Below, piece after piece: positions 46,441 to 58,080 of a DNA stretch of 64,000 nt. The notes beneath the pieces are model-generated. The model was given only the letters and a program-made list of their open reading frames with translations, was not told the origin of the DNA and made no database searches. Position numbers and translations under genes: made by a program. This DNA comes from Polytrichum commune (taxonomy: Eukaryota; Streptophyta; Polytrichopsida; Polytrichales; Polytrichaceae), in contig OX485804.1 of assembly GCA_950295325.1 (NCBI GenBank), forward strand, positions 6,510,001-6,574,000, written 5' to 3'. The stretch's first letter is position 1. Each line of letters opens with the position of its first letter.

Positions 46441-47811
46441 TGGGTGCGAAGTGTATGTACTCAATTCTCAGCTGATAATTTGGGGCCGTTATTCTTGTTG
46501 CTGCTTGAGACGGTTGTCAAATGCTCTGACAGTCCAATATTTTACCATGTGTCAATCCTTGAATAGCTATGGTGATCTATCCATGTGCGACCCAATAGCC
46601 TTTCTTCAATTTAATCATTAACAAGATGGGTTGTGGCTTTTTTAAGCAAACTGAGATATTTGAGCACCCACGTGAGATAACAAGGTATTTTGGGTTACCT
46701 TATGAAGTAATGCATAAATTCTAGAACATTCAAGGTAGATTCCATATATTGAAGATATTCTTGGATCATTCTAAGTGCATTCTTCTAATCATATACAAGC
46801 ATGCGCTATATTAATTTCATGATTATTCATAATTCTACATGGACAAACATATGTTTCACCTTACATTCATTTGCAGGTGATATTATAAATTTTGGAAGAA
46901 GTGAGCTCCCCTCCTCTTATGTCAAGAGATTCCACGTGTCATGAAGTTTGTCAAATGGAGAGCGTAATTATGTCCGTGCTTAAATACGGACATCTTGGGG
47001 CTCCATAGCACGTGCTCAGCATGTATTCACCAACATCAATCAAATTATATCAATTTTTCCTAAACAACAAAATATTGTACAACCTACCAAGTTCCTAATT
47101 AAAACTTCAGCTGTAACTTACTATTTATGGTCCTTGATCATTCTTGATCAAGACATCGATGATTGTGAATGTCTCATAGAATACAAAGTGCCAACATCAC
47201 ACCTTAATTGCAAAAACAAATTGGTACCATGGGCTAATTGGCCTCTTTAAATCAATGACTGCTGTCCACCTGGTACATCTAACTTCAAAGGAGTAAAGCG
47301 ACAAAGGCACATTATTTTCGTCGTGAAAAGAAACTTCAAGATAAGTTATTTCACATTTGACATTGCTGAGATGCTTGAGATTCCAGTTTGAGGTTTCATC
47401 TACCTAGCTAAGTTCTGGACCACATAAAACCACGTGACATTTAGAACCGTAGTCACGGGTGATAGGTCAATGAGTTTGGAACCTCTGGTAAGCAGACACA
47501 ATATATGATGAGGTCACAGCTAGAATTTGAAGAGAATTTTTAACTCATGATAGGTATTTGCAGCACAAAGCACATAATTATTGTCTTTCTCCCAAGTACT
47601 CGTACATTGTGCATTAATACTATGTGTACAGAAAGTGTAGTACAGTAGCTCTTAGCTTGGGCTCAATTTTTATACAGACGCCAAGGACTCTCTGCATGCA
47701 CAGACACACACACACAACCGCAAACTATATTGATGGTAAAAAGCTCGATCAAGTGTACATCCTATACCTATAATACTGTAAATTTAAACCAACTTTCGCA
47801 ACATAGAGCTA
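46441..47811. other. No gene recognised
   Basis: AT-rich intergenic sequence with a short (AC)n at 47703-47715. No family motif in any frame. Confidence 0.45.
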
Positions 47812-48023
47812 CGCTAAATACGATATTCAGTGTCACTTTCTATTTACATTTATGCAGTGCTATATCTTTTCACTATTGATGTAATTTTTTACCAAGTTGT
47901 TAATGCTCTATAATGTCCAAACAACTAGTTTAACATTTAGTGATAAAATATAAGACATGCTGTAAATAGATATAGCATTGCGTATTTTCAAATAGTATGT
48001 GACATTGTATATCATACTTAGTG
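47812..48023. mobile_element. CACTAAATA-type MITE, about 212 bp
   Basis: The left end CGCTAAATACGATATTCAGT and the reverse complement of the right end, CACTAAGTATGATATACAAT, are imperfect inverted repeats continuing into GTCAC. TA lies on both sides. Inner segments AGTGCTATATC and GATATAGCATT also pair, so the whole element can fold back. It belongs with the copies at 126-441 and 36948-37321 by its ends, but is shorter. Confidence 0.6.
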
Positions 48024-49298
48024 TATTGTTGATAAATTGATACCTTATACCAACAACACATTCCAATCAGTCACCAACTTATACATTCAGGTCAAACTTA
48101 TTCGGCATTACTAACATGCCCACAAAAGGAGTTCAATGGGCCTGCTATATCAAGGGTATTGTATCCCATTATTCCCAGGCTCTCCACTTTACAATTTCGT
48201 CAGTGAATTTTTAGGCTGAATCCAAACGCAAGAATGCCCACAAGTATCAGTACCTATGTCATTCATGTCGCAGAACCAAGTCTGGCTACCTATAGCTGAA
48301 AATGTCCATGTCCCCTAGATCAAAAGATAAGCGTTGCTATAGGAGGGCTTAACCCTTATTTTCTCTAGAGTTTTCTACATTTTTAAGATCAACTATAAAG
48401 TGAGACATGCGAGCTTCCTTTATGAAACATTCATGAAGCAAAAATTGACACAAAGTTGAAGAACATATCTATACGATTGGACCTTTGATACAAGGTCATG
48501 AGCTTCGTGTAAGCATTTTTACAAAATGAAGATGACTTTCTCTCTTCTTAGCACCGCTGTGTAAAATCCTCAACATAAAAAAGACTTCACTGGGACTTGA
48601 ATTATGAAGTAAGAAAACCAAGTCCTTGGGCCTTGAAGATTGGTTTGTTGTTCTTGCAAGAGAACGAATAATCACATACGAGGGTATCTCTCATCCATCC
48701 AACATCAAAACTTGACCCACTATGGGTTTGTTGCTGAGTCATGTCAAGATGTCCACCAATCCACTAATTCGAGGTCTTTAAAACTGATTCCAGTGTCAAG
48801 CCCCCATGGAAGAATGACCTCCTCCGGGCTCCATACTAGTTCGAGGCTTTGATGTTGGATGATTGAGAGACTCAGGTACACTCGTATACGATCGTTCGCT
48901 CTCTTGCTCTCTCTCTCTCTCTCTCTTGATGGGCCTTACATGAGGAGGGACTGCCATTGCCGTGCAGTTAGCCTTATTAGGAAACCAGGATAGATAGAAA
49001 GTGGGAAAGCTGGGCTAGCTTCATGTCCAGGAGTGGGCAATTAATGGCAAGAGTGCCTCTTCATATAAGCTTAGACCAATTTCATCTTGCCAGGACCCAA
49101 TAGTACTCCAACCTGCCTGCCTCGCCTCCAACTTAACTTAATTAGTGGCAATGCAAGGAAGGAACGAACAAGCAAGCAAGCATTCTGTAGATCCACACGT
49201 ACCACAAGTCTTACACAGGCAGGGCATTTAAGGGTGGTACTGCCAAACTTGTGACAACTCTCAACGTAAAGTCCTGGGACTATTTTTGATTGTCTGAT
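48024..49298. other. No gene recognised
   Basis: Intergenic sequence with (CT)n at 48905-48927. Open stretch 48640-48852 has no recognisable motif. Confidence 0.45.
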
Positions 49299-49735
49299 AA
49301 GGCAGCAGCTCCATCATCAAGCAATTAATAAATAATTTACCGGCGGAAGAAAGGGGGGTGTCCATCTAGCATGGTAACTGCAGTAAACAGTCTTATTACC
49401 GTGGGTGGAAAATTAGTGTGGAAATAAGTTCTTTGGGCCACTCTGATTGTCTACTTGGGATGGAAATAACGTGGGTTCAAGATCCCAGGTCGATTCTTTA
49501 ATCTTCTCTTGAGATTTTTTTAGGCAACAACTCCATCGTCGTGAAATTCATCGATAACTTATTGTGGGTCTATCTAGTATGGGAACTATGCTAAATAGTC
49601 CTATTACAATGGGTGAAAAATTAGTGTGGAAATAATTACTTTGGGCCACTCTAATTGCCTAGTCGGGATGGAAATAACGTGGGTCCAAGATCCCAGGTCA
49701 TCCCCTTAGTCTTTTCTTGAGACCTTCGACCAACA
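49299..49735. repeat. Tandem duplication of about 221 bp
   Basis: Two direct units begin AGGCAGCAGCTCCATCATC (about 49302) and AGGCAACAACTCCATCGTC (about 49522). They share GGTGAAAAATTAGTGTGGAA, CTTTGGGCCACTCT and GGATGGAAATAACGTGGGT, then CAAGATCCCAGGTC. Confidence 0.8.
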
Positions 49736-49825
49736 TGTCCTTGCATAGAAATGGAATAACCACCTACAACACAAAATGAAACATTAATTACTCGCATTCA
49801 TTTTGAAAAATAAAGCAATTAATAT

Positions 49826-49919
49826 GGCCCACACTAGTTTTCTACTAGAAAATAAGCGTGTGGGTTGCAAATTTAATGTCGTCCACATCAATTCTCATTA
49901 TGAGAATTGGTGTGGGCTC
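49826..49919. repeat. Two adjacent palindromes with CCCACAC/GTGTGGG arms
   Basis: The first (49827-49866) has GCCCACACTAGTTTTCTA facing TAGAAAATAAGCGTGTGGG. The second (49883-49915) has CCACATCAATTCTCA facing TGAGAATTGGTGTGG. The outer GCCCACAC and GTGTGGGC arms also pair with each other. It may be a small foldback element. Confidence 0.6.
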
Positions 49920-50344
49920 TAGAGAATAATTGTGGCCGACATTTATAGGACTATTTAGTGTACCAATGTTGATAAAGAATCATTTGAAAGTGATACCGTT
50001 CGGGTCAACGTATGGCATATTTCAATAAGTATACCACAATGCACGGAGGGTACTTTGTTTGCAATTTAACGGTTCACATGCAATAACAAGATATTTACTA
50101 TTTTTAGTGGGTTTAGGAGTAATGTACATTCATTAGATTATTTTCATATTTAATTAATATTCTTTGAGTACACCTGTTATGTTCTCAATATGAGCTTTTG
50201 ATACCCGAATTTTTCCTAAATTGTTTTTTGACAATCTTTGGAATTTTAAATGAGGCCCTATCTTTTATCGTGCCACATTTCTCATGGATCATTGGTTATC
50301 CCTCTGTAGCAATTGTGTTAATGGTAGATAGAAATTATCTTTAT

Positions 50345-50584
50345 CACTATATTCGTTAATTGGAGATTTTTATGATTTTGAGACTACTTAAGAACATGGT
50401 TTTCAAATAAAGAACAACAAAAACACAAATATATATTCAATGTGACTTAATAAACTGATTCGCGTGGGTGGTACTAACCAATTTGGCACAAATACATGTC
50501 ATCACAATAAGAAATTGGACCAGATTTTGAGCCATTTGCATATATTTTGAGATTTTTCAGAGTCTCCAATTAACGAATATAGTG
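50345..50584. mobile_element. 240 bp MITE with perfect 22 bp terminal inverted repeats
   Basis: Bases 50345-50366 (starting CACTATATTCGTTAATTGGA) are the exact reverse complement of 50563-50584. AT flanks both ends, a possible 2 bp target duplication. The CACTA start suggests a miniature CACTA-type element. The interior is AT-rich and non-coding. The perfect ends suggest recent insertion. Confidence 0.8.
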
Positions 50585-52141
50585 ATTTTTAAGGAATTAA
50601 CCAAGAAAGTGGAAGTCAATAGGCAAGGATAAGGGTTACTAGCAATAAAGGAATTAGATAAATGTAAGGGAGAAGACATTAGTGAAGAGAAACATTGTTG
50701 AAGGTGTGGTTAGGATTAGAAGTAGGAAGTTGAGACAAGAGCATGAAGAAAACACTTAAGTATGGAGTGAACAATGTCAAGTGTGACCAAATGATGTGAA
50801 GGTTTTTGAAAGTGGTTACCAATTTGAATAAATGAGCACATATGTTGTTGGACTCCACTTCTATGAATGTGTGTATGTTACATTTTGGGTTGTCATGTAG
50901 TTGGTTTGCTTCCGACAAGGTATATGTAGTTAGCCATGTTAAGAACCTTATGTGTTGGGATTTCAAGTCAATTTTGCTAACATTGCATTCTATCAAGGAG
51001 TTTGAGAAGTCGAGAGACTAGAGGTAGAAGGCACTATTCCTTCTAGTTTGCTAGATATAGTAGAACTAAGAGATCAACGGAGCTTGTAAGAGGGGTCAAA
51101 ACCCTAGGTGATGAGTAGATAGTATGGGGAATTGGCAAGGAAGATCGTAGAGACAATAGTGACATGGTGATTAAGAGACAACGGGTGTTTATAAGGTAGG
51201 GCCGAACCCGGTAATTGGCAAAATTACGATAATCAATATTGGAGTAGTTGTTTAGGATGTTACCAAAAATTGTGAGTAACCATTCCAATAGAACATTTAA
51301 TGGATGGGGGGGTGACTACTGTGACTAAGAGTTGACTAACGGGAAGAGCATACCAAGAAAGGGAGTGACATGGCTAGTGGTCTCAGGGTAGCAGGAAGTA
51401 CCGGTAATCGAATTGTGCCAATCATGAGCCTGTATAGGGAACCAAGACAATAAAAAAATTCCTAATTGATAGATACCTAATAGTTGAAGTAGTCATGTAC
51501 CCACTGATAGAGTGTCTAGTAGTATGGGTAAGCCCAAGAGTCATGACACAATTGGTGCTCTAACTGGTAAGGGGAATGACAAGGGAGTTATGAACATGTG
51601 AGGATCCTTAGTTTCACAAAGGGTACAGAGAAGAATTATGTAAGAAATTGTATGGTAAAGAAATTTGATTTTGTTTAACAATGATCTAAGTAAAGATAAT
51701 TGAATATTTATTATTTGGCAAGGATATGTATAGCATAGACTATACTGTCCAAAAGCTTTATAATATGCCATTGGACCAATACCAATAATGATATGATATG
51801 GGATATCCTCTCCAACAAAGGTCTTAAGAATTAATTAAACATCATCAACGAATCATGCACAATGTAAAATTTGTTGTGGGAAAATGAAGGTTTGGAACTC
51901 CTATAGATTACACAATTTGTGTGCAACTAACAACAAATTGCATACTTTGTTTTGGAAGCCTCAAAGTTCTCCAAAGTCCTACCGCAATAATAAGGGCCAC
52001 TTCACATATGAGCCAAGGGTTGTGACCATGTAATGGTGAGGGCTCTTGACAGTGTGAAGTGAGAATGGATCATGTTGAGAGACCATTGCATATTTTATTG
52101 GTGGAAAAAGAGGGTTAACTTTACCTCACTCGTTACAAATA
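50585..52141. other. No gene recognised
   Basis: AT-rich sequence left of the copia element. The open stretches on the minus strand (50679-50996, 51043-51288, 51541-51771) lack motifs and are probably chance. Confidence 0.4.
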
Positions 52142-52407
52142 TGTATAAGGTAGAGCATTAGATTGCTCGTAGTCAATAAAAATATAAAGGAAGAAGCATG
52201 AGAAAGAATAAGGTCTGACTAAGACTACCATGCTAGTCCGAAGAGGGATATGAATAATCCCATATTGTTTGTGTGAACCAATGAAGAGAAGAAGAACAAT
52301 AAAAGGCAAAGCAAGGAGAGCATGAGATTATCTTACTCCAAGTATTGTTCATATGCCTTTGTATAGTGTCTATACTTGTGCAATCTTATCTCTTATTGAT
52401 TCCAATA
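52142..52407 (+). repeat. 5' LTR of the copia element
   Basis: Starts TGTATAAGGTAGAGCATTAG and ends TGATTCCAATA. It is about 266 bp and highly similar to 56853-57120 and to the reverse complement of 5194-5453. It carries the AACCAATGAAGAGAAGAA and AGCATGAGATTATCTTACTC blocks common to all three. Confidence 0.85.
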
Positions 52408-52639
52408 GGTTATGGGCCTTATTATTGCGGTAGGACAATGCAAGTGAAGTGCCTAAAGATTTAATTGCATTTGCGGAGTAGATCTTGAGGAGTTGGCGCT
52501 TTGAAGCGTTGGAGGGGTCCGAAGGCGCATTTTGTTATTGTAAGTATTTCTTTATTTTTTGTTTTTGCTTGAATTTATGTTTGATGCAAGAGCATGAGAT
52601 TTGATTTTCTTGAGTGTTGAGAGGTTTATTTGAGAGGTT

Positions 52640-53340
52640 TGGAGGTGTGTACACTTCAAGCATTTGACTTGAGTGTTTGGAATGTTCAAGGGTTTCTTTG
52701 AGAGCTTTAAAGGTTCTTAGACTCCAATAATACATGACTTGAAAGACTTGAATGTAGAGAGATCTATTTGAAATGTTTGGAGGTATTTAGACTTTAAAGC
52801 ATTTGACTTGAATATTTTGAGCGTTCAAAAATTTCTTTTGAGACCTTTGAAAGTGTTTAGACTCCAATAGCACATGACTTGAAAACCTTGAATTTTGAGA
52901 AGATTCTTTCACAGTGTAATACGCATTTGAGTTGACAAGATCTCATTTGAATGATTTGAATATCCTTATAACTCTCTTAAGGTGTAGAAAATCTTAATTG
53001 AATGATGTGAGAGTTTAAGACATTTGAAGTGAAGAATATATTATTTGAATGATTTGGGTATTTTCTAAACATTCTTGAGGTGTAGAAAATCTTATTTGAA
53101 TGATTTCAGAGTATAAGACATTTGAGATGAAGAACATCTTATTTGAATGATTTAAGTGTCTTTCGAACTCTCTTGAAGTATAGAAAATTTTATTTGAATA
53201 ATTTAATAATGTAAGGCATTTGAAGTGAACAAGATCATCTTTGAATGATTTGAGTGTTTTAAAAACTTTCAAGAGGTGTAGAAGATCTAACTTGAGATAT
53301 TTAAGGGTGTAAGGTATTTAAGGTGAGAAATATATTGTTT
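52640..53340 (+). repeat. Tandem repeats in the copia leader (about 98 bp and 146 bp periods)
   Basis: GACATTTGAAGTGAAGAA-like starts recur at about 53019, 53117, 53214 and 53313, a period near 98 bp. Each unit contains two TTATTTGAATGATTT-type blocks. Upstream, TTAGACTCCAATAATACATG recurs 146 bp later as TTAGACTCCAATAGCACATG. They lie between the 5' LTR and gag, where an RNA leader or packaging region would be. Confidence 0.75.
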
Positions 53341-53388
53341 GAGTGTTTTGAGTGTATATTCGAGTATGCAATGACATCATTTGAAAGC

Positions 53389-54181
53389 ATGTCTGCTAGA
53401 ATCATGGACAAGTTCAATACAAAGAAGTTCAATCTTTGGAAGTTTAAAATTGAAATGTTGTTGGCATCTATGGATCTTTGGGATATTGTGGACGGATCCA
53501 AGGAACCTCTACCTTCCGATGCGGATACCAAAGTGTTGAAGGAGTAGTAAAGACACGTCAAGAAGGCAATGTCTATCATCGTCCACAACTTAACGGACAA
53601 CCAACTTACGCACATAAAGAGTTGCAAAGGACCCGCGAAGGCGTGAAAAACCCTTTGTAACATTCATGAGATGAAGAGTTTGTCCAACATCATTTTCATT
53701 CATTGCAAGTTTCTCACGTACAAAATGTAAGAAGACAACGACTTGTTGGACCACATCAACAAGGTCAAGGCGCTCGCAGACCAACTCGTGTTGTTTAAAG
53801 ATACCTATGAGAGACGAAAACATTGTCATGACCTTACTCGAAAACTTGTTAACGTCGTTCGAATACTTAATCACCGCCATGGAGACGATGTCGATGAAGA
53901 AACTTACGATGAACTCTGTGATGGCGCATTTTACGCACGAGATTTCGAAACGCAAGAAGAAGGAGCCCCAAGGTGATGATGCCGTCATTGTGTTGCTACA
54001 AGACAAAGGAGGCAACTCATTTCCTCGCCAAGGCATAAAATCGTGTAAATATTATGGCAAACCGGGCCACATTGCATGTTTTTGCTACAAAACAAATACC
54101 AAGGAGCGAGAACAAGCGAACAATGCGAATAACGATGACGACTACGCATTTGTAATGCATAATGAAGTACATTCCAAATGA
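53389..54181 (+). pseudogene. Copia gag, broken
   Basis: Gag forms the retrotransposon particle and binds its RNA. The likely start ATG at 53389 gives MSARIMDKFNTKKFNLWKFK and MDLWDIVDGS, the DUF4219/UBN2 head. A stop and frame changes (about 53547, 53660 and 53805) follow. The middle carries LLDHINKVKALADQL, then in another frame MRDENIVMTLLENLLTSFEY and HEISKRKKKEPQGDDAV. The zinc knuckle reads CKYYGKPGHIACFC, where the second Cys of the CCHC motif is replaced by Tyr. Any one of these lesions should abolish function. Confidence 0.85.
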
Positions 54182-55270
54182 TGTACAAGTGGATCATGAA
54201 TTTGGGTGCCTCTAAGCACATGACTTCACATAAGGCCTCATTTGACACATATAAGGTAATTAATCCATGCAATATGCATTTGGATGATAATAGTGTTGTC
54301 CAAACTATCGGAATGAGATTCATTGTCGTGAAAGCAATCAAAGAAGGTAAATTCAACCAAATTTTTTATCAAAGATATGCTGCACATATCCAAATTGCAT
54401 GTCAATATGCTCTCAGTGAACAAACTTATATCGAACAATTTGAAGGTCTAATTCATCCTAAATGAATACATTATTAAATTTTCTAATGGCGAAGCCATTG
54501 CGATTACGCCATGCGAACGCAACTTGTACGATATCAATTTTGTGAAGGTGCACGAAGCAGAAGTGGCTATCTTGGTGCAATCTCCAACGGATGATGGCGC
54601 GCTCAAGCTTTGGCACCGCCGCCTTGGCCATTTGAACGTGAAAGGTGTTCATACCCTCCAAAACATGATAAGTGGTATGAACCTTGGCAAATTTTCTTAC
54701 CTAAAGTCCTTTTATTTTGTAAAACGTGCATCGAAGGCAAATAACATAGGGTTGCATTCACGAATGAGGGAGGAAGGTGAATAACCAAGCCTTTGGAAAT
54801 CATGCTAACCAACATGTGTGGCCCAACAAAGACTACACCTATAGGCAGTGCAAGGTATTTTATAACTTTCATTGATGATTTTTTGAGGAAGATATGGTTG
54901 TATGTGTTAAAAACCAAAGGGGATTAGTTTGAGAAGTTCAAAGAGTTCAAGGCACTCGTAGAGACACAATCGGAGCACAAAATCAAAACATTTCGGTCGG
55001 ACAATGGCGGGGAATTTATTTTCAAGGTATTCAACTATTTTTTTAAAGATCGTGGTATCGAGAAGCAAATTTTTACCTCATATGTGCCTCAACAAAATTA
55101 AATGGCAGAACGTATGAATCGTACCATCATGGAAATGACAAGGAGCATGCTTCATGTTAAAAACATTGACAAATTGTTTTGGGCGGAAATAGTGGTTAAT
55201 GCGGTGTACACACAAAACCGTTATCCAACAACGGCGTTAGATTTCATTACGTCCAAGGAAGCGTGGGGAT
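54182..55270 (+). pseudogene. Copia protease and integrase region, broken
   Basis: The protease block reads WIMNLGASKHMTSH where the family has an Asp-Ser-Gly-Ala core, so the catalytic Asp is replaced by Asn. The pre-integrase zinc region keeps LWHRRLGHLN but lacks the following Cys pair. In the integrase core the first acidic position is Asn (TNMCGP), the second is kept (RSDNGGEF) and the Glu is kept (AERMNRTIMEM). A TAG near 54926 and a TAA near 55099 interrupt it. Near 55265 the sequence jumps from EAWG to the KDVVFMEDGTS block, skipping about 150 bp that other copia elements have. Confidence 0.85.
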
Positions 55271-56850
55271 AATAAAAAGATCATAAAAAGTAAAGACGTG
55301 GTTTTCATGGAAGATGGCACGAGCGTTGGAAACGCTTTGAAGATTTGTTTGAGTGAGAGAGATGAAGGCCCTACGCCGGTTGTTATAGACGAATCTTCCA
55401 AATCATTTTATTGTGATGATGGTGAGGATCTCGAGGAGCAAGTGGAAAATCACTTGGTTGCAAATGAAGAGGCAATCGAAATTCCTGCAGAAAATAATGG
55501 CCGCAATGAGAGATTCGGCAAGAATGGTAGATGTTCTAAGAGGGAGCAACGTCCGCCCAGAGAGTGGTGGAAGAATCATATTCTTCCCCAACACGGTGAA
55601 GAATGGGCCAATGTGGCATTGTTAGATGATCCTTTGAATTTGTGCAAAGCGTTTAGATCCGAAGATACAAGCAAGTGGGAGGCCACAATGCAAGAGGAGT
55701 ACGACTCGCTCATGGCCAACGGTACGTGGGAATTAACCAAACTTCCAAAGGATCGCAAGAATGTAGGATGCAAATATGTGATTTGCATCAAGAACGATGC
55801 ATTAGATGAAATTGTTAGGTATAAGACATGGTTAGTAGCAAAGGGATATTCTCAAGTAGTCGGAGTAGATTTTAATGGGACATTTGCTCCCGTGGCCATA
55901 TTTATTACCATTAGATGCATGTTTGCATTAGGAGCGACCTTAAATTGGGAGATCCACCAAATGGATGTAAAAACTGTGTTTTTGAATTAAATACTGGAGG
56001 TGGAGATTTATATGGATCAACCGGAGGGTTTTGTACAAGAGGGAAAATAAGATCTTATATGCAAACTCAAGAAAGTTTTGTACGGGCTCAAGCAATTGCC
56101 GAAGACGTGGTACCACCATATCGACTCATCCTTCATTAATGAAGGTTTTTGTAGGAGCCAAGCGGATCATTTGTTGTACGCAAACAAGGCCGGAATAGGA
56201 TCTCTCATATATGCAATGGTGGCCACAAGGGACAATATTGCAATTGCGGTAAGTACAGTGAGCCAATTCATGGCAAAAGCCGGTCCACCGCATTGGATGG
56301 CCGTAAAACGCATCATGAGGTATTTGAAGGGCACTTTGGACTTCAAATTATACCTCGGAAGCAAGGATATTGTCTTAAGAGGTTTTTGCGATGCGGATTG
56401 GGCGGGAGATGCAAACGACCAGCGATCCACCACAGGGTACGTATTTTTTGTTGGCGTTGGAGTCATTTCGTGGAAATGCAAGAAACAACCAATCATTGCA
56501 TTGTCTACGATGGAGGCAGAGTACATGGCTACTAGCCATTGTACTAAGGAAGCGGTTTGGCTTCGGCAACTTTTGGCAGATGTGGGATATGTGCAAGAAG
56601 GACCGACATCAATCATGTGAGACAATCAAGGATGCATAGCAAAGAATCCCAAACAACATTCTCGCACCAAACATATCGATATACAATATCACTTCATTAG
56701 AAAGAAACTAAAAAACCAAGAGATTTGTTTGAAGTATTATCCTACGGAGGATATGATAGCGGACGTGCTAACAAAACCACTTGCAAAGGATTGGCATCAA
56801 ACATTAACAAAGATAATGGCTTTAAAAGCCTTTGACTACTCGCAAAGTGG
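55271..56850 (+). pseudogene. Copia reverse transcriptase and RNase H region, broken
   Basis: RT begins with KWEATMQEEYDSLMANGTWE, continues through VRYKTWLVAKGYSQVVGVDF and WEIHQMDVKTVFLN, then has stops near 55990 and 56050. After DSSFINEGFCRSQADHLLYA the frame goes straight into NKAGIGSLIYAMVATRDNIA. The catalytic YVDD segment and its surroundings, several hundred bases in relatives, are deleted. RNase H is comparatively well kept: GFCDADWAGD, ALSTMEAEYMA and DNQGCIA hold the acidic residues. A TGA sits near 56618. The tail (DVLTKPLAKDWHQTL) runs to the polypurine tract. No functional RT can be made. Confidence 0.87.
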
Positions 56851-56852
56851 GA

Positions 56853-57120
56853 TTATAAAAGGTAAATCATTAGATTGCTCGTAGTCGATAAAAATATAAA
56901 AGAAGAAGCATGAGAAAGAATAAGGTTAATATAAGGCTATCATGCTAGTCCGAAGAGGGATAAGAGTTATCCCATATTGTTTGTGTAAACCAATGAAGAG
57001 AAGAAAAGTAATAAAAAACAAAGCAAGGATAGCATGAGATCATCTCACTCCAAGCATTGTTCATATGTCTTTGTATAGGTGTCTATGCTTGTGCAATCTT
57101 ATATCTTATTGATTCCAATA
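56853..57120 (+). repeat. 3' LTR of the copia element
   Basis: Directly follows CAAAGTGGGA. About 268 bp, aligning throughout with the 5' LTR and differing by scattered substitutions and small indels (for example GGTTAATATAAGGCTATC against GGTCTGACTAAGACTACC). The divergence suggests an old insertion. Confidence 0.85.
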
Positions 57121-57504
57121 AAATCTTCATTTTATTTATTTTCACTCTTCTTGAGTTTTAGATTGGTGAGGAAGGAAAAAGTAACATGAGATATTATCTT
57201 GAGAGAAGAGGGAGGATTCTTGTTGCATTGGCTTTATATTAGTGTTTGCACATGATTATGCGAATGTGCTTGATATGCAAGCATTGGCACTCAATGGAGA
57301 ATGGGAGAATGCCTGGATTTTTAGCAATTTCTTTGAGCTTATGAACCTAAGCAATTGTAATGTGTGGGCATTTGAGAAAAATGTAGGGTTCACCAATAGA
57401 TTAATATTGAGTTTTTCCACAAAAAAATATTCAAGCAAATAACTTGTGTATATCATAATACATTCAAGTTTCTTTGTGAGAGGTTAGGTCTATATTTATA
57501 GAAG

Positions 57505-58080
57505 AAGAATACACGTATAAAAGAGGCAATTTCAATTGAGTAGAGTTGCAATCTCATTACAAGGGCTTGGGACTGGAAGTACTTTATGTGTCGTAGGAGA
57601 GGTATATTGGGTGGCCGAAAGTACAATTTTAGACCTTGTAAGAAAATTTTGTAGATTGGTAAGAGTCCATGTGTAACACACTTTTGTGCAATTTCCAAGT
57701 CCATCTTCACAAAAAATTGAGGTACTTCATGGGGATCCACATATTATCACCGCAATTGATGGGTCTCACATTCCAAATTTTGCACTTGTAATTGGGTGAG
57801 GACATTATTATATTATTTCACTCGGATTTTTAAAAGGTATTGTTGATACAAAATGCATATTTTGGGATTAGAAATTCGGATGGGGATCCATGCACTATAG
57901 GACACAACTAACAAAAGTTGGCAGAGATTGCATAAAAGGTAGTTTTTTACCTTATAAACTGATTGCAGATTATACATATTCAGTGCGGATATGGATTTAT
58001 AGCCCATTCAAATGTTGTTCAAAGGGTTTAGAAGGTTATAAAGCCAATTAGAATTGTATTTGTAGAACAAAATTCTTAAA
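57505..58080 (+). pseudogene. PIF/Harbinger-type transposase remnant
   Basis: Plus-strand frames carry, in order, the family blocks of the Harbinger DDE nuclease: RVAISLQGLGTGSTLCVVGE, VAESTILDLVRKFCRLVRVH, then HIITAIDGSHIPN (the first catalytic Asp in A-I-D-G-x-H-I). Next come VDTKCIFWD, a stop, KFGWGSMHYR (where G-S-x-H-D is expected, so the second Asp is lost), VGRDCIKGSFLPYKLIADYT and VRIWIYSPFKC. In-frame stops occur (about 57675 and 57870) and there are frame changes between blocks. It starts about 385 bp after the copia 3' LTR. The N-terminal part and the element ends are not evident. Confidence 0.75.

Larger units (their letters stand above)
52142..57120 (+). mobile_element. Ty1/copia LTR retrotransposon, two LTRs, inactive
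   Basis: LTRs of about 266 bp bound a 5 kb element holding gag, protease, integrase, reverse transcriptase and RNase H in the Ty1/copia order (integrase before RT). Before the 3' LTR a purine-rich CAAAGTGGGA looks like the polypurine tract. After the 5' LTR comes GGTTATGGGCC, presumably near the primer-binding site. The 5 bp flanks are AAATA and AAATC, a tentative imperfect target duplication. Stops, frame changes, active-site substitutions and internal deletions make it dead. It shares a family with the remnant at 1290-5453. Confidence 0.88.

Noticed and set aside
56167-56625. 152-residue minus-strand open frame.
   Set aside because: It is antisense to the well-supported copia RNase H region on the plus strand.
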